DNA from: Podocnemis expansa
Lineage: Eukaryota > Chordata > Testudines > Podocnemididae
Assembly (NCBI GenBank): GCA_007922195.1
Contig: ML682005.1
Location: 38,692,966 to 38,756,965 of the forward strand
Direction of reading: 5' to 3'
Length of the DNA: 64,000 nt
Below, one piece after another: positions 23,303 to 35,070 of this stretch (positions are counted from its first letter, which is position 1; every line of letters starts with the position of its first letter). The translations under genes were made by a program, and so were the position numbers. A model generated the notes under the pieces. That model had not been told where the DNA came from, made no database searches, and saw only the letters and a list, made by a program, of their open reading frames with translations.

Positions 23303-23592
23303 CACTATGTCTATACTGACGTCAGCAAATTTGCCACTGCCAGTTTGGCTTCCAGGAGCAGATCATGGTAGTATGAACTTGCCATAGTACTCCTGGAAGC
23401 TGACCCCAGAAGTCGTGGAGGTCAGGGTGCGTAAGGGAAAGCCAACTGCAAGCGATTTGTGATTGGCTCTCCCTTAATGTGTAATGGCAGCTTAGAAAGT
23501 TGCAGCCAGTTATGCAAGGAACTTTATGTTTCTTGCGTAACCAGTGGTTGACTGCCACCAAATTTCCCCCAAATATAGACTAGGCTTAGATT
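23303..23592. mobile_element. Non-autonomous hAT-type element related to 14.4 kb copy
   Basis: Ends ACACTATGTCTATACTGA and AATATAGACTAGGCTTA are roughly inverted. The core (AAGCCAACTGCAAGCGATTT, then GGCAGCTTAGAAAGTTGCAG, then TTTCTTGCGTAACC) matches the core at 14540-14645. About 290 bp; no coding capacity. Confidence 0.55.
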
Positions 23593-23791
23593 CACAGTCC
23601 ATTGCAATGACTAGTTAGTGAGGGTTCCAGTCCCCTTAGCAGGTGACACACTGATCAGTCCCATCACCTGATCCATTGCATAGGTGCCAGCATTCTTGCT
23701 TTAGCTACCTTCTTTAGCATATCACTTGTATTTCCATTTCAACCTTTTTTAAATGTCACTGAATCTTAGTAGTCCACTCCCTTAACTCAAA

Positions 23792-24041
23792 TATAGAACC
23801 ATAGGGTTGGAAGGGACCTCATGAGGTCATCTAGTCCAACCCCCTGCCAAAAAAGCAGGACCATTCTCACTAAATTATCCCAGCGAGGGCGTTGTCTAAA
23901 CGAGCTTTAAATATCTCCAGGGATGGAAATTCCACCAGTTCCCTAGATAGCCCATTCTAATGCTTCACCACTCTCCTAGTAAGAAAGTTTTTCCTGATAT
24001 CTGACCTAGACGTCCCCAGCTGCAACTTAAAACCATTGGTC
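23792..24041 (-). mobile_element. CR1 3'-terminal fragment, reverse strand
   Basis: Starts TAGAACCATAGGGTTGGAAG and continues GGTCATCTAGTCCAACCCCC, TAAATATCTCCAGGGATGGA and TCTCCTAGTAAGAAAGTTTT, ending near AAACCATTGGT. It is colinear with 15920-16165 of the long CR1. It covers only the 3' UTR and last codons. The terminal tandem motif is reduced to one copy. Confidence 0.9.
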
Positions 24042-24149
24042 AACAGTATGTTCTCATGTGGAACATTTCTGAATATCTAATCCATACAGCACACACATTT
24101 GAAGCACATTCACCCTGAAATGCAAATGCAGGTGCCATTCCCCTTTTTC

Positions 24150-24603
24150 CAGGGCCATCCCTTGGTGGGGGCAGGGCCCAGGGCCAATTGGCCTGTTGGG
24201 GACGCCCCACACACACTGGGAGGGAGCGGGGCAGGCCGGCCCGACCCAGAGACTGAGCCCAGTGCTCCCTCCCCTCCCCTGGATTGGCCACTCCATCCAC
24301 AGGGGTGGGATGGGCTTGCCTGGGGTCCAGCTCCACTCTTCTGCCCTGCCTCTGGGCCAGCCTGCCCTGCCCCAGGGCCAGCTCTTCCATCCAGGATCCT
24401 TTCACAGCCTAGCCCCTGCCCTGCTACCTTCAGCTTTGTGCCGAAGGTAGGGGGCAGGGGTGGGGAACAGCACAGCAGTGAGGGGGGCAGCAGGATGAGC
24501 CCCATGCTGCCCTGCTCACAGCAGAACAGTGTAGGGCCCAGAGAACTGTGGAGCCAGGGTCAGTTTGCCCCTCTTGCCCCATTCCCCTTCAAGGACAGTT
24601 CTG
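24150..24603. mobile_element. GC-rich non-autonomous hAT element, family A copy 2
   Basis: Ends CAGGGCCATCCCTTGG and TCAAGGACAGTTCTG are inverted, with flanks CCTTTTTC (24142-24149) and CCTGTTTC (24604-24611), 7 of 8 matching. Shared internal landmarks with the 26.4 kb copy include GGCCAGCCTGCCCTGCC, CTTCAGCTTTGTGCCGAAGG and ATGCTGCCCTGCTCACAGCA. The long overlapping frames on both strands (up to 193 codons, running past the element end) reflect GC-rich composition, not a gene. Confidence 0.75.
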
Positions 24604-24611
24604 CCTGTTTC

Positions 24612-26413
24612 CTTAGCACAAAGAGTATGAAGCAAAACCACCTTACGGATAATCATAAGGGCTTAAACACAATGCATTAATAAACTCTAATGATTCAAGA
24701 ATCTGTGCATGGATAGATTCCCCAAGTTGTGTCACACCTTCATATTTTGGAGAGTTCTGAGAGAGGGTTTGGGTTCTGCTTATTATAGAGATTTGAGATG
24801 AAATTCTTGGAGGTTGTGCTATTCAGTTCCATGGAACCACAATTTCATCCAGAAGATTTGGATTTAGATTAAGAATTTGGATCCAAGATTTTGCCTCTGA
24901 CTATTTCTTCTCAAAAGCTACCTCCCTACAGTGTTTCTTCCAGAATAACTGTCTTTTCATATTCAACATGCTTTCATGGCAAAGGGAAACTCAGTGGTGA
25001 GGTCTGCAGAAATGTCTCTCTTGTACCTGTCTCCATTAAGGGAACAATTCTTTGGCAGCATTATCCAGCAAAATGCCATGCACATGAACAGTAGTGAATG
25101 TAAATGAGATTATTTATAGGAGCTTATATCTTTGGTGAAGATCTCAATGAAGTTCTTAAAACAATATATAGTGCTGCCAAAGCAGGATTGAACTAATTGC
25201 AGTTTAAACAGTTCAGTTTATAAATAATTTGCTTTATTTATATAAATGGAGCTGCAATTTATTAATGGTTTTGCTCTTTATTTTTTGTGGATTATGTCCA
25301 GAAGGTTTCCCCATAAGTCACTATTTCTGTTGGTACCAACATTGACATGATAGTCAAATCAGTGTAAAGGTTACATGAAACAAAATGAGTGTATTTTAAA
25401 TAAAGGTGCTTGTCTACTAGTGGAAGGGTCCATAGAAGTGTCACCTATATATGCAATTCAATAAAAAGATGGCTGTTTCGTAGACCATTTCTGTGTAGGT
25501 CTGTGTTGTCCACCCAATTCAAGACCTGAAGTAATTAAAGTGATTCAGTAGGCCAATTAACAACCCAAGATGCACCTGGAGGAGGAGTCAGAGAGCAAGG
25601 ATTAGAAATGAGAGTCAGATGGACAGAAACAGGAGGGGGCTCCTATCAGCCCAATAATTGAGAGAAGCTGAAGAAGGTAGTCTACAGCCATTCCCTGGAA
25701 AAAGGGAGGTGTACAGTCAACAAGCCAGCAAGTGAGGAGAGAGCAGGAAGGCATAGGATGGAGAAGACTTTAGCTTTTGAACTTAGCGGGGACTCTACGT
25801 ACAGGGTAGGCTTGGATTCCCCTACAAGATGTTGGAGAGGTAGCACAGATCAGGCAGTGAGTGGAGAGTGTGGACTGACTGAAATAGTTTGCTCTTAGAG
25901 GCTTTCATACCCCAGAAGGGGAGAATCCCATCAACCTGGCTGGAGGCCCAAGTCACAAAGAGGAAGCTGCAGCTCCTAGAGCAAAACAGGCCACAAGGTG
26001 AGAGGGGATAATGGGTGGAGAGACTGCCAGAGGAAGGCACAACATCTGAAAAGAGCTAATTCCCAGAGCAACCAGAAGGAGGCACTCCTAGTAGTGAGTG
26101 ATCCTCATCTCAGACTGATAGTTTCACAATGAGCTGTATAGAAAATGGAAATTTCATTTACTACCTCTCTTCAACCTTGCTAAATATAAGAGTAACTTTA
26201 TCATAAGAAAAATACTTTTTGCACCCATACTTTTGAAACTCCATTCTTCTTTGAATCTGTTGGATGGTTTGTCTCTATCTATACACTTAGAACTTCAGTC
26301 ATTCAGACCTTTTAAGCATTTTCTTCTACAAAAGTTTTGTTTTGCTCTTTTTGGAACAGTCTTTTAGTGACACTGCACTGATGTAATAATAGTGTTTCTG
26401 AAAGTAAGATAGG
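24612..26413. other. Unassigned stretch with purine-rich part
   Basis: No gene is recognised. Bases 25500-26080 are G+A-rich with many GGAG/GAAG words and could be part of an LTR or satellite-like repeat, but no termini or duplications were found. Bases 25130-25300 are AT-rich. Confidence 0.35.
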
Positions 26414-26421
26414 GCTGAAGA

Positions 26422-26915
26422 CAAGCCTGTCCCTACGGGGTGCGAGGCCTGGGGCAACTGGCCTCTGGTGTTGCCCCGCACCCCCTCCCTGCTCTGTAGG
26501 GGGGAATGGAGCATGCTGGTCCAGGGGCTGAACTCCACTCTTCTTCATGGCTCTAGGCCAGCCTGCCCCGCCTCCAGGGCAGAACAGGCGGCCCAAGAGA
26601 GAGGCGAGAGAGGGAAGCCCAGCCTCTGGGCTGGCCCACATTGCCCCTGGGCTGCCTGTTCCCCATCCTGGGGGTAGGGCGAGCCAGCCTGGAGCAGATC
26701 CTGGCTCTGCACGCTCCCACCCTGCTGCCCCCTTCCCCACTAACTTCGGCTTTGTGCTAAAGGAAGTGGAGAAGGGATGGGGGACAGACTGGCCATGGCG
26801 GAGGCAGCGGTGCTGGTCCTAATGCTGCCCTGCTCACGGCAGGACAGTGCAGGAGCCAGGGAACTGCAGAGCCCAGGGCGATCACCCCACTCACCCTCCC
26901 CCAAGGACGGCCCTG
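26422..26915. mobile_element. GC-rich non-autonomous hAT element, family A copy 3
   Basis: Right end CCAAGGACGGCCCTG is the best-preserved terminus of the family; the left end CAAGCCTGTCCCTA is decayed. Flanks GCTGAAGA (26414-26421) and GTTGAAGA (26916-26923) match 7 of 8. Internally colinear with the 24.2 kb copy (GGCCAGCCTGCCCCGCC, TTCGGCTTTGTGCTAAAGG, ATGCTGCCCTGCTCACGGCA). No transposase. Confidence 0.8.
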
Positions 26916-26923
26916 GTTGAAGA

Positions 26924-29900
26924 TAAAAGTAATATAAGTAGTAGGATTCCATTTTATCCTGGCCCAGCTGATTCCCTGAGAAAAAGCTGATGAACAGGCC
27001 AGTATGTTGATTTGTAAGTAGACAAATGTCCACTAAGATTTAAATGGAACTGTTTGTTCATTCCATTTTTGTTACAAACTACATCTCTTTGTCTCCAGTG
27101 TACCCCACCCAAGCTAACATTCTGCTGTTTAAGCAGGTGCGATGCCTGTTAGTTTTAGTGATTGAAAGCAGAATTTGACCTTGTTCACATATTTATGTAA
27201 CCTTTTGGTTGTACTTATTTGGTGGCAGAGAGACTCTCTGTATTACACAGTAGTGCGAAGGTTCAGGAAGTTACACAGACGCCACCCAGCCCCGTTTGTA
27301 TGGGTAGCCTGCACTGAAACAAATTGAGTCCTTCTTATGTTAACTATCCAATTTACATGTCGTGGCTCATGCTTATACAATAATGTGTAATGGAGGAAAG
27401 GGAGAGAGAGAGTTTGGGAGCACTTGTGTTCACAGGCATGGGGAGAGTGCTTTCTGGCAGGAGGCACTTGAGGGGGAAAAAAAACTATTCAGACTACATC
27501 TGATGCCAAAATGTGCTGCAGCTTGCAAGCACTGTATGACCACAGGTGCAATAATCATCACATAAGAAATGAAGAAAATCAGAATTTCATGGAACCCAGC
27601 ACAATAGTGCCCTCAGTCTGAGAAGTGATGCTAGGTCCTTGGCTTTGAAGAGGGAGTCCACGAGACTCTTACTCACTTGTACCTCATACTTTTCCTTCTG
27701 TTTTCATCCTCATCTTCTTGATTCACTGCTGCTTCTCTTCTCTTGCCAGACTTACTTTTCTTTGCATTCTAGGATTCCCAGGAGTAGATATTGAATATGC
27801 ATAGCAAGGAAATTTTCTTTTACCCAATCTTCCACACTGATGAGAGAGAAACTCAAGTGAATGAAAAGAGAAAAAATATCTTGAAGGATTGACATAAGAC
27901 AAATCATCCTAGAGGGCAAAAAATTTACAGCTTGTTTTTTCAAGTATTAATCAAATAATAAACAAAGGGAAAACAGATATTGAAGAAAAGGATGGGGAAC
28001 AATATACCATGGAATGGCAGTAGTAGAAAAGGATTTGGGAGAGGCAAAGAACAAAATGAAAGAAGATGCTAGAATTTGTATAAATAGAAATTTGAGAAGA
28101 ATTTAAGGAAATTAATAAGTTAAATACAGTTAGTATTTGAAACTGTAGTGAGCAACACCCTACAGACACACACTTGTTGTAAATGCAGATTTTCACTCCA
28201 TTGCTATTCTGCCTGTCTGTAGCTGGCTCCTAGCTTATAGCCCTGTGAGATTTGCCTAATACTTTATGCCTTGGTGTGGGTGGTGGATTTTTCCCTCTGT
28301 TGCCATCTCATTGTTCAAGCAGTGAGGGTTGCTTGTCCCACACTGTAAATGGGGTAAAATCTCTTGTTACATTTCAAAAACAGCGGACAAAGCCTGTAGT
28401 TCAAGCTTCATATCAAGGAGCAGAAATAATTTTAGTTCCTGAACCATGTTTGGACCTCACTACCTCTTCTGGAACCTCTGTGGTGATCAAAAGAATGGAA
28501 TTCTTACAATGGAAGTTCTTTGGGGGCAGAAAATGCATCTTACTGCTGTGTTGTAAAGTGGTGTGTGCATTGACATAGATGTTTAAAAATAATATTGTGA
28601 TATCTTTTGTGCAAACAGAGAACTCAGGAAGTGGTGCACATTGTGAGAAAAGATTCGGTATCTACTTTTGCCAGTGCTGATCATCATTCTGTTTGTTTTA
28701 GGTCAGCATTATTAAAAGTTGTGTGTGTGTGGGGGGGGGTTGTTTTGGTGTTTCCAAGGGGGGACTTTGGATCTCGATTAGTTTACTACTGTATTTTCAG
28801 TCTATAAGTTATCCATGGGGGAGGCATATGTATACAGTATTTTTCAATGTTTTATTTCTTGTTTAGCTTTAAAATGCAGCATTTATCACTCTGCAGACCA
28901 AAACTGTGTGCATGCCATATCATTACTAGCTCCAGGGGAATCATTCGAACCAATGTAATTTACTCAATATTGGTCAGTTTGACTCCTGACCCTAGTCCCT
29001 TGACAGTGTATCCTTGGCAACCCTTGATGTGTGTTAAGTCAGGATGTGCTTATTGGTCTCATCTGTGACTGTGACAGCTTGCTAAAGGCTGCTTAACATA
29101 GCTTGGTCTTTTCAAAAGAAAATTAGAAATCCAATAATACACTGTATTCTGCTCGAGATGGTATTTATACAAGCAGAGAAACAATAACTTTAAAGTTTAA
29201 AATAAAACTCTGAAATGTATGAATTTGATTTCCCAGTTCAAAAAAAAAAACCAAAAAAAAAAAACCAACCCTAACAATTGTAAAAGTTTTGTATATAAAA
29301 TACTAAGTGATGTTTTGGAACAGTAATCAGAAAAGCAAACAACATGGGGAATATACAGATGTAATTTATTTAGAAAAAGTTCTTCCTGTAGGACATACCT
29401 GAGTCCTTGTATTCCAAATTTATTTACCAATTACATAAGCGGAAAATGAGCAAAATTCTTTTCTTATTTACAACAGCTGAACCCCATTTAGGTCAGTGTG
29501 TTATACCAGTTTAACTCAGGAGTGGTTTTAGCCCACTGATCTGAAACTCTGGATTCTCAAGTCTACTATAGCTACTTTACACCACAGTGTCTGTGTAAAG
29601 CTGCTTTAATATCCGACTAACCAGCTGCCTGAAGATTCTTTGTACCAGGAGAAGATGCAGAGCCAGTGTAACATTTTCTTGAGCCCATACTGTTCAGAGT
29701 GTTCCTGGGGAAAAGAGGTGTGATCAGAACAGTCTCTAGCTACCAGTATGACCTGCTAAGGCCTTGGGTTATCTGAGGTAATTTGGTATAGGACTGAGGT
29801 AGCCCTGATCTATGCTATGGGCCAGTGTGGTATCTGAGAAGCCCTAGAAGGACATAAAAATGCTGTTGAGATACCTTTGTCCATCTTTTTCCTGTTTGGA

Positions 29901-30010
29901 GCATAACCTGTTGGTAGTTGAAGATCCAGCCCCTACTCTATAGGACTGTTGTGTATCAGCATCCAAATATTAAAGGAAAGCATTGTTAAGGCAACACTCA
30001 GGAAACAGGT
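26924..30010. other. Unassigned AT-rich DNA
   Basis: No supported gene or repeat body. Short low-complexity tracts occur at 28717-28740 (GT then G run) and 29239-29272 (two A runs). The 108-codon frame at 28252-28578 has no recognisable domain. Bases about 29480-29620 (GTTATACCAGTTTAACTC...) vaguely resemble hAT-type MITE text. Confidence 0.4.
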
Positions 30011-30017
30011 AACATGA

Positions 30018-30098
30018 GAAAAACAAGGAGTCTGGTGGCACTTTTAAAGACTAACAGATTTAGTTATCGCATGAGCTTTTGTGGGAGAAAATCCAACA
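30018..30098 (-). mobile_element. Penelope-like repeat fragment, reverse strand
   Basis: On the reverse strand: GATTTTCTCCCAC stem, AAAAGCTCATGCGATAAC, AATCTGTTAGTCTTTAAAAG, TGCCACCAGACTCCTTGTTT. The stem III palindrome GC-TCAT-GC is intact; the GAAA has become AAAA and the first core strand is lost. Same family as 1.3, 2.4, 19.3 and 48.9 kb. Confidence 0.6.
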
Positions 30099-30099
30099 T

Positions 30100-31470
30100 T
30101 GTGACACTTTGAAGATAGGGGAACTTACAGAATGGGAGGAAAATAAATGCAGGGAAGGGTAAGTGATAGGATCAGAGCACAGTGTAACAGCAAATCAAAA
30201 CAGTTGTTAAGATTCAGACACTGGGAAACAGCACACAGAGGACGGTGAGGTCAAATCACCTGTTGTAATGGGAAAAGAATCAATAGTTACAATTTAATCC
30301 TGCTTTCACACTGTCTAATTTGCATACAGATTCCAGTTCTGCAGCTTCTGTTTGAAGTTTTGATGCGTCACCCATTTGCTTGAGCACATAAAAATTTCAA
30401 AGAGAAACTTTAGAACTGGAATTCAGATTTTTTTTATGTCTAATGCTAATCCACATTTTAACCATAAAGTATTTAAATATTGCAGGAAAGAGAATGACCA
30501 CAAGCAATCCCACCTCACTTGTCAGACACAAGGAAATTAGTTCCTTTGGGTTAGGTTCATCAAAGCAATCATACCTTTTCTGAAATGAACCTCAATATTG
30601 TTCAAATTTACCTATCATAAATGGAGGGCTGTGGTAATTTGGTTAGGATCCTCTACTCACGAGGGTATCTGGGCAGTCACCCTTGCCTCATGTGGGGCCA
30701 GGTACAGCTAGCGTGGCCGTGAACATCTCAAGAATAAACTGGGAGTCTGTCTCTGGAGGTACTGTGCTACCACAAAGCCCTAAAGACCCTCAGGGTGTGG
30801 CTGGACTTCCTCAGGCAGCAAGATGCACTGGCAGCCCCCACCTACAAGTTTTTCAGACCCCAGCCAAGTGAGCAGCCTTGCCCTACTGCCCTGTCCATGG
30901 ATATCTCTTAGTCTCTGTTTGGGGCTTGGCGTTGTCCGTAGCAGGCCTTTTGCCCTGCAGCCCTTTAGTACCTTGCCTGTCTCCCTGACCAGCAAAGCCT
31001 TGCCATCCAGGATCTTTCTGGTGAGATCCTGGAATGGGAAGCCTGTCTGACGAGGAGGGGCCTTTCTAGCTGTTAAGGCAGCAGAGAGCTTCCTCTCTGA
31101 TGGGTAGGGTTGGTACACCCCATCACGAGGGCTTATCTTCATTCCAAGTATCTCTTGTCTTGTTCATTAAACACCCCCTAAATCTACAACAAATCAGACA
31201 GGAATCCTCCAGATAAGTCGTCTTTGCTTCCCAGCACCTATTCATTCCCAGAGGACTGTCCAGCCTGTGCACTGAATGAGGCAGGGGTCTTCTGCAAGCT
31301 TACTAGAGTCCTAAGGGACTCTCTTTCCTCTTAATACTGTATGGTAATTTCTGAAGTTGTGTAGTGATATTGAAAGGGCCAAATTTCTAGTGGATGTTTT
31401 GTTGTGTGGAGCTGTTTGAAAGTTTGAGTTTCATGAAATGGACTCTACCAGAGCTGCACTCCTGTCTGGA
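30100..31470. other. Unassigned DNA, GC-richer from 30.7 to 31.1 kb
   Basis: No gene is recognised. The 120-codon reverse frame at 31142-30780 is proline/serine-rich with no domain. The GC-rich part may be another old repeat. Confidence 0.4.
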
Positions 31471-31484
31471 CTTTGTGGCTCTAA

Positions 31485-31684
31485 CAGGGCCAGCCCAAGG
31501 CTTTTTGCCACCCTAGGTTGGCAGGGATTTTGCCCCTCCCCTCCCACAGCCAGTGACATGGCACCACTGCCAGGATCTAGCTGCAGGAAGGGAGCAGAAC
31601 AGCCCCAGCCCAGCCTTTGGCACCCCCTAATTTTTGGCACCCTTGGTGACTGCCTAAGTCACTTCTATAGAAGAACCAGCCCTG
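31485..31684. mobile_element. Short hAT MITE with 8-bp duplication
   Basis: Exactly 200 bp between CAGGGCCAGCCC and GAACCAGCCCTG ends. The flanks are GGCTCTAA (31477-31484) and GGCTTTAA (31685-31692), 7 of 8 matching. Internal text (CTTTTTGCCACCCTAGG ... TTTTTGGCACCCTTGG) is roughly palindromic. The ends resemble families A and B, so all may share one transposase source. Confidence 0.75.
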
Positions 31685-31802
31685 GGCTTTAATAACATCA
31701 GTGTATCCTGATAAGGTGCTCCATCCTTTCTGAGTGATCATCATATCTTTACCCTATATGACTGAGAAGTCTCAGAATTCACTGACATTATCACAGAAAG
31801 AG

Positions 31803-31885
31803 GGTATGTCTACACTGCTGCAGTGGCAAGCATCGATGCAGCAGCATTGATTGAGTGAGTTGGTGTAGATCTACTCAGTCTATTC
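31803..31885. repeat. Fragment of a GGTATGTCTACACTG hAT-type MITE
   Basis: Starts GGGTATGTCTACACTGCTGC and fades at GGTGTAGATCTACTC about 70 bases on. This is an internal-deletion derivative or a broken end of the family seen at 14.4 kb. Confidence 0.45.
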
Positions 31886-32246
31886 AATTAGTTCTTCTCC
31901 CTAAAAAGCAGAAGACAATGTCAACGGGAAATACACAAGCTACTATATATCATATGAACAGTATATATGCAAGCTATGCATTATAGCTTGTATATCTTGT
32001 ATCAATCGCTACTGCCAGTTTAGATCAGCCCCCTAGTCTACATGAGATTATTACTAATGTGGACATTTATTTTCTTCTGAGCTGAAACTTAAGAATTTTT
32101 CCTAATAATTTGGGTGGCATCTATCTATTTGGTCACATTGATCCAATTAGGTTTACCTATTGGGTCACATTGATCCAATTATTATGTGAACTGTTTCCAT
32201 ATTTACAGCATGTAAACTATGCATCTTGTAAATGTTAAGTGGTCTG

Positions 32247-32325
32247 TTAGAAGCTAGTCTCTCTCATCAAAAGTTCGTCCAATAAAAGAGATTATCTCAC
32301 CTACCTTGTCTCTGTTAGAATATAC
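32247..32325 (+). mobile_element. Second Penelope-like repeat family, fragment
   Basis: Reads AGAAGCTAGTCTCTCTCATC, then AGTTCGTCCAATAAAAGAGA, then ATCTCACCTACCTTGTCTC. A related distal piece lies at 52.7 kb. The short AGCTAGTCTC start is where a hammerhead-type GAAAGCTTGTCTC would be in fuller family members; only its tail remains. The family assignment is inferred from this layout. Confidence 0.4.
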
Positions 32326-32329
32326 AGTA

Positions 32330-33440
32330 TGATTTTCTTAGATGTATAAGTACAGATTCAATTAAAAATTCTAGTTCTACCCCTTATGTGAGAAGTAATT
32401 GAGGTAAGCAGGAGAAAGATAAACATATCAAATATCTCTATACCCTATAACTTATTAATTCTCTCAAATACAACCAAAAGATCAGAGCTGTGGGGCATTC
32501 TGGCTGCCTTGCACCATTCTGGTGACACAAAGTAGCTGTTAACCTGGCTTTCCTCACTAGTTAAAGCAGGTTTATGGCTGCCTTGTATTACCAGAGCTGT
32601 AAAATACTGCTGAACTGTAATGATTAATCTGGCCCGAAATACATAACTTACCACAGAGCCTCAGTCTTGCAGATGTCATGCTTGCTACTGCTAATATGAC
32701 TAATCTGATTTAAAGTCAATAAGACTACTCATTTAGTAAATAGTGATTTTTCTGGTTGAAACACATGATTTTCAAGGCACTAGCAGTGGGTACCTCTGTC
32801 TCAGAGACAACATAAAGAGTTGGTGTTCAAGTACTTCCTGAAAATTGTGCCCCTTTAAGATGCTTCAGATCAGGCAAACAAAATTCCTACTCATTTGTGA
32901 AAACACTTTATGTGCTGAGTAGCATATGTCTAGAATATTAATTAATTGATTATTTAATTAAGATGCTATGTAGTTATATAGATCTTAAAAGAAATCAAAT
33001 CATATAGCATTACATTTATCTAAACACTCATTCCTGTGATGCAGTACATTTTTTCCACTTGAGTAAGATTACGCAGATTAATGCACCACATCACCACTGT
33101 GCTAACAAGCAGAGTGCAAACAAAGGTACTTGGTTTTAATATAACTGTTTTTAACGTGACAAAAGGTATCATAATAGCTACATTTTGCAAGAGCAAAGAA
33201 GCCCAGAACTTGCACACTTAATTTGCTAAAATTAAAATACTCACAGATCATTAGACCTTGAATGCTTTTTTTTTTTTTAAACAGTGTGACTTTTTGGAAG
33301 GAGGGTGGTGTTTGGGTGGGGGGAGTGAGGGAGGATGGAAGAAGGGCAGTGAGGGAGGACAGAAGCATAGAATTAGAATATATATTTTAATAGTATTTAC
33401 CCACTATATAGTATTTTTGATCCACAGATCTCGTATTGTT
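32330..33440. other. AT-rich unassigned DNA
   Basis: No gene or repeat body. A G-rich, TGGGGGGAG-containing patch follows a T run at 33270-33360. Confidence 0.5.
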
Positions 33441-33444
33441 TTGA

Positions 33445-33597
33445 GGTCAGTATAATTATCTCCATGTAACAGATGGAGAAACTGAGGCAAAAAAGATTGT
33501 GACTTGTCGAAGGTCATATAGCAGGCAGTGTTGAGAACTGACCCTAAGGCTCTTAATTCCTAGTCCAGTGCTCTATCCACTAACTACCACTGTCCAT
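33445..33597 (-). mobile_element. MIR SINE, reverse strand
   Basis: On the reverse strand the head reads AGTGGATAGAGCACTGGACT (tRNA-derived start), and the core follows: TATGACCTTCGACAAGTCAC and TTTTTTGCCTCAGTTTCTCC. Last comes ATCTGTTACATGGAGATAAT. This is the order of the ancient MIR family shared across amniotes. About 150 bp, diverged, with no recognisable LINE-type tail. Confidence 0.8.
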
Positions 33598-34320
33598 TAG
33601 ATATATTTTGTTTGATATATAAAATCAAAAAATCATGACAAACTAAAATCCACTATCAAGTTAATTTGGAATTTCATCTTTTTCTATAATTAGTAACCTT
33701 ATGCTAAGAAATCTTTATTTTGCAAATTGGCCATTTTTAGGAAAATATTGACTTATTTGCCCCATTTTATTCTAATACAGCAGAAACCAGAACAACTTCC
33801 TAGAAATTAGCTCCTTTTTTATGGACATATATGGTTAACTATGTTAGTAGGAAGGTGTTTATTCACTTTCTATAACTGCAATAAATATTGCATGATGTAA
33901 AAGGGCCAAGATAGCTAAATTATTAGTAAAGTGAGTTGAAGTGCTCTCTTCTACTCACATTGTAATCAAAGACAAAACAATGGAGGAAAGGGGAAGAAGA
34001 TAGTATGTATTATAATCAGAAGTTACAAATTTTGCCCCTCTGCTTCCCTTAGCAGTTTTCTTCAAGACCAAATCTATGGCTGACAGTTACAGTCAAGAAA
34101 TATGAGTTTAATTATGCTAGGAATATAAAGAATCCTAACAATCGCATTGATCCATTACTACATTGAAATAGTGGAATAATAATAATAATAATGTAGAAAT
34201 GGCGGAAGTGTTAAATTATTATTTCAGTTCTGTATTTAGGAAAAACAGATGATGTAGTCATGTTGTTTGATTACACTTTCCATTCTGTTAATATCTCAGG
34301 AGGCTGTTAATAGCAGCTAT
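33598..34320. other. AT-rich unassigned DNA with (AAT)n
   Basis: A short AAT repeat is at 34174-34192. Nothing else is recognised. Confidence 0.55.
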
Positions 34321-34324
34321 TAAG

Positions 34325-34990
34325 GTATAAATTTTTACATTTTTTGGTCGTGATAATTTGTATCCAAGAATTTTGAAAAAGTTCGCTGAGGAAGTCTCTG
34401 GACAGCTAACATTGATTCCTCACTCTCCACCCTTCCAGTGCATCCTGGAAAATCAAGGAATTTCCAGAAGACTGAAAGAAAGCTAATGTTGTCCCAATAC
34501 TTAAAAAAAGGATGACCTAAGTAACTATATGTCTGTCAGTCTGACATTGAACCCTGACAAGATAATGGGAGCAGCCAGTACAGGTCTTCGTTAATAAACA
34601 ATTAAAGGAACGTTAGATAACAAATGCCAGTCAACATGGCTTTATGGAAAATAGACTGTGTCGAACAAACTTGATATCTGTTCTTTATAAGGTTACAAGT
34701 TGAGTTGGTAAAGGTACTAGTATTGATGTATTGTGCTTAGATTTCTGAAGGATATTTGATTTGGTACCACATGACATTTTGAATAACTGAATGGTATAAA
34801 TTGAATGATATAAAATTAACATGGCATAACTTAAATGGATTACAAGCTGGGTAGCTGATAGGTCTCAAAATGTAATTGTGAACAGGCAATCATCATCAAA
34901 TGAGTACTTTTACTGGGGTTCTTCAGGGATTGGTTCTTGGTCTTATGCTATTTGACTTTTTAAAAAACTTTTTATATTAAACAAAAGTTA
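34325..34990 (+). mobile_element. Old CR1 reverse transcriptase fossil, forward strand
   Basis: Reading forward with frameshifts there are CR1 RT landmarks in order: AACATGGCTTTATGG (QHGF-type block), GTGCTTAGATTTC...TTTGATTTGGTACCACATGA (LDF..FDLVPHD, RT motif A), and GGGGTTCTTCAGGGATTGG (GVLQGL, the turn before motif C). Stops are frequent and no catalytic aspartate pair follows. It is much older than the reverse CR1 at 15.9 kb. Confidence 0.7.
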
Positions 34991-35070
34991 TGATAAAATG
35001 TTAATGTACTACATTACTTTTTACTTATTCAAGATTAGGTTAATGAATCTGGCTAAAGATTCTGGCCTTC

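Noticed and set aside
24099..24680. 193-codon open frame on the forward strand, with long overlapping frames on the reverse strand
   Set aside because: It lies largely within a GC-rich hAT element with defined ends and target duplication; composition suppresses stop codons on all strands. It has no domain and crosses the element boundary.
28252..28578. 108-codon forward open frame as a possible exon
   Set aside because: No domain, no convincing splice sites in phase, no neighbouring exon candidates.
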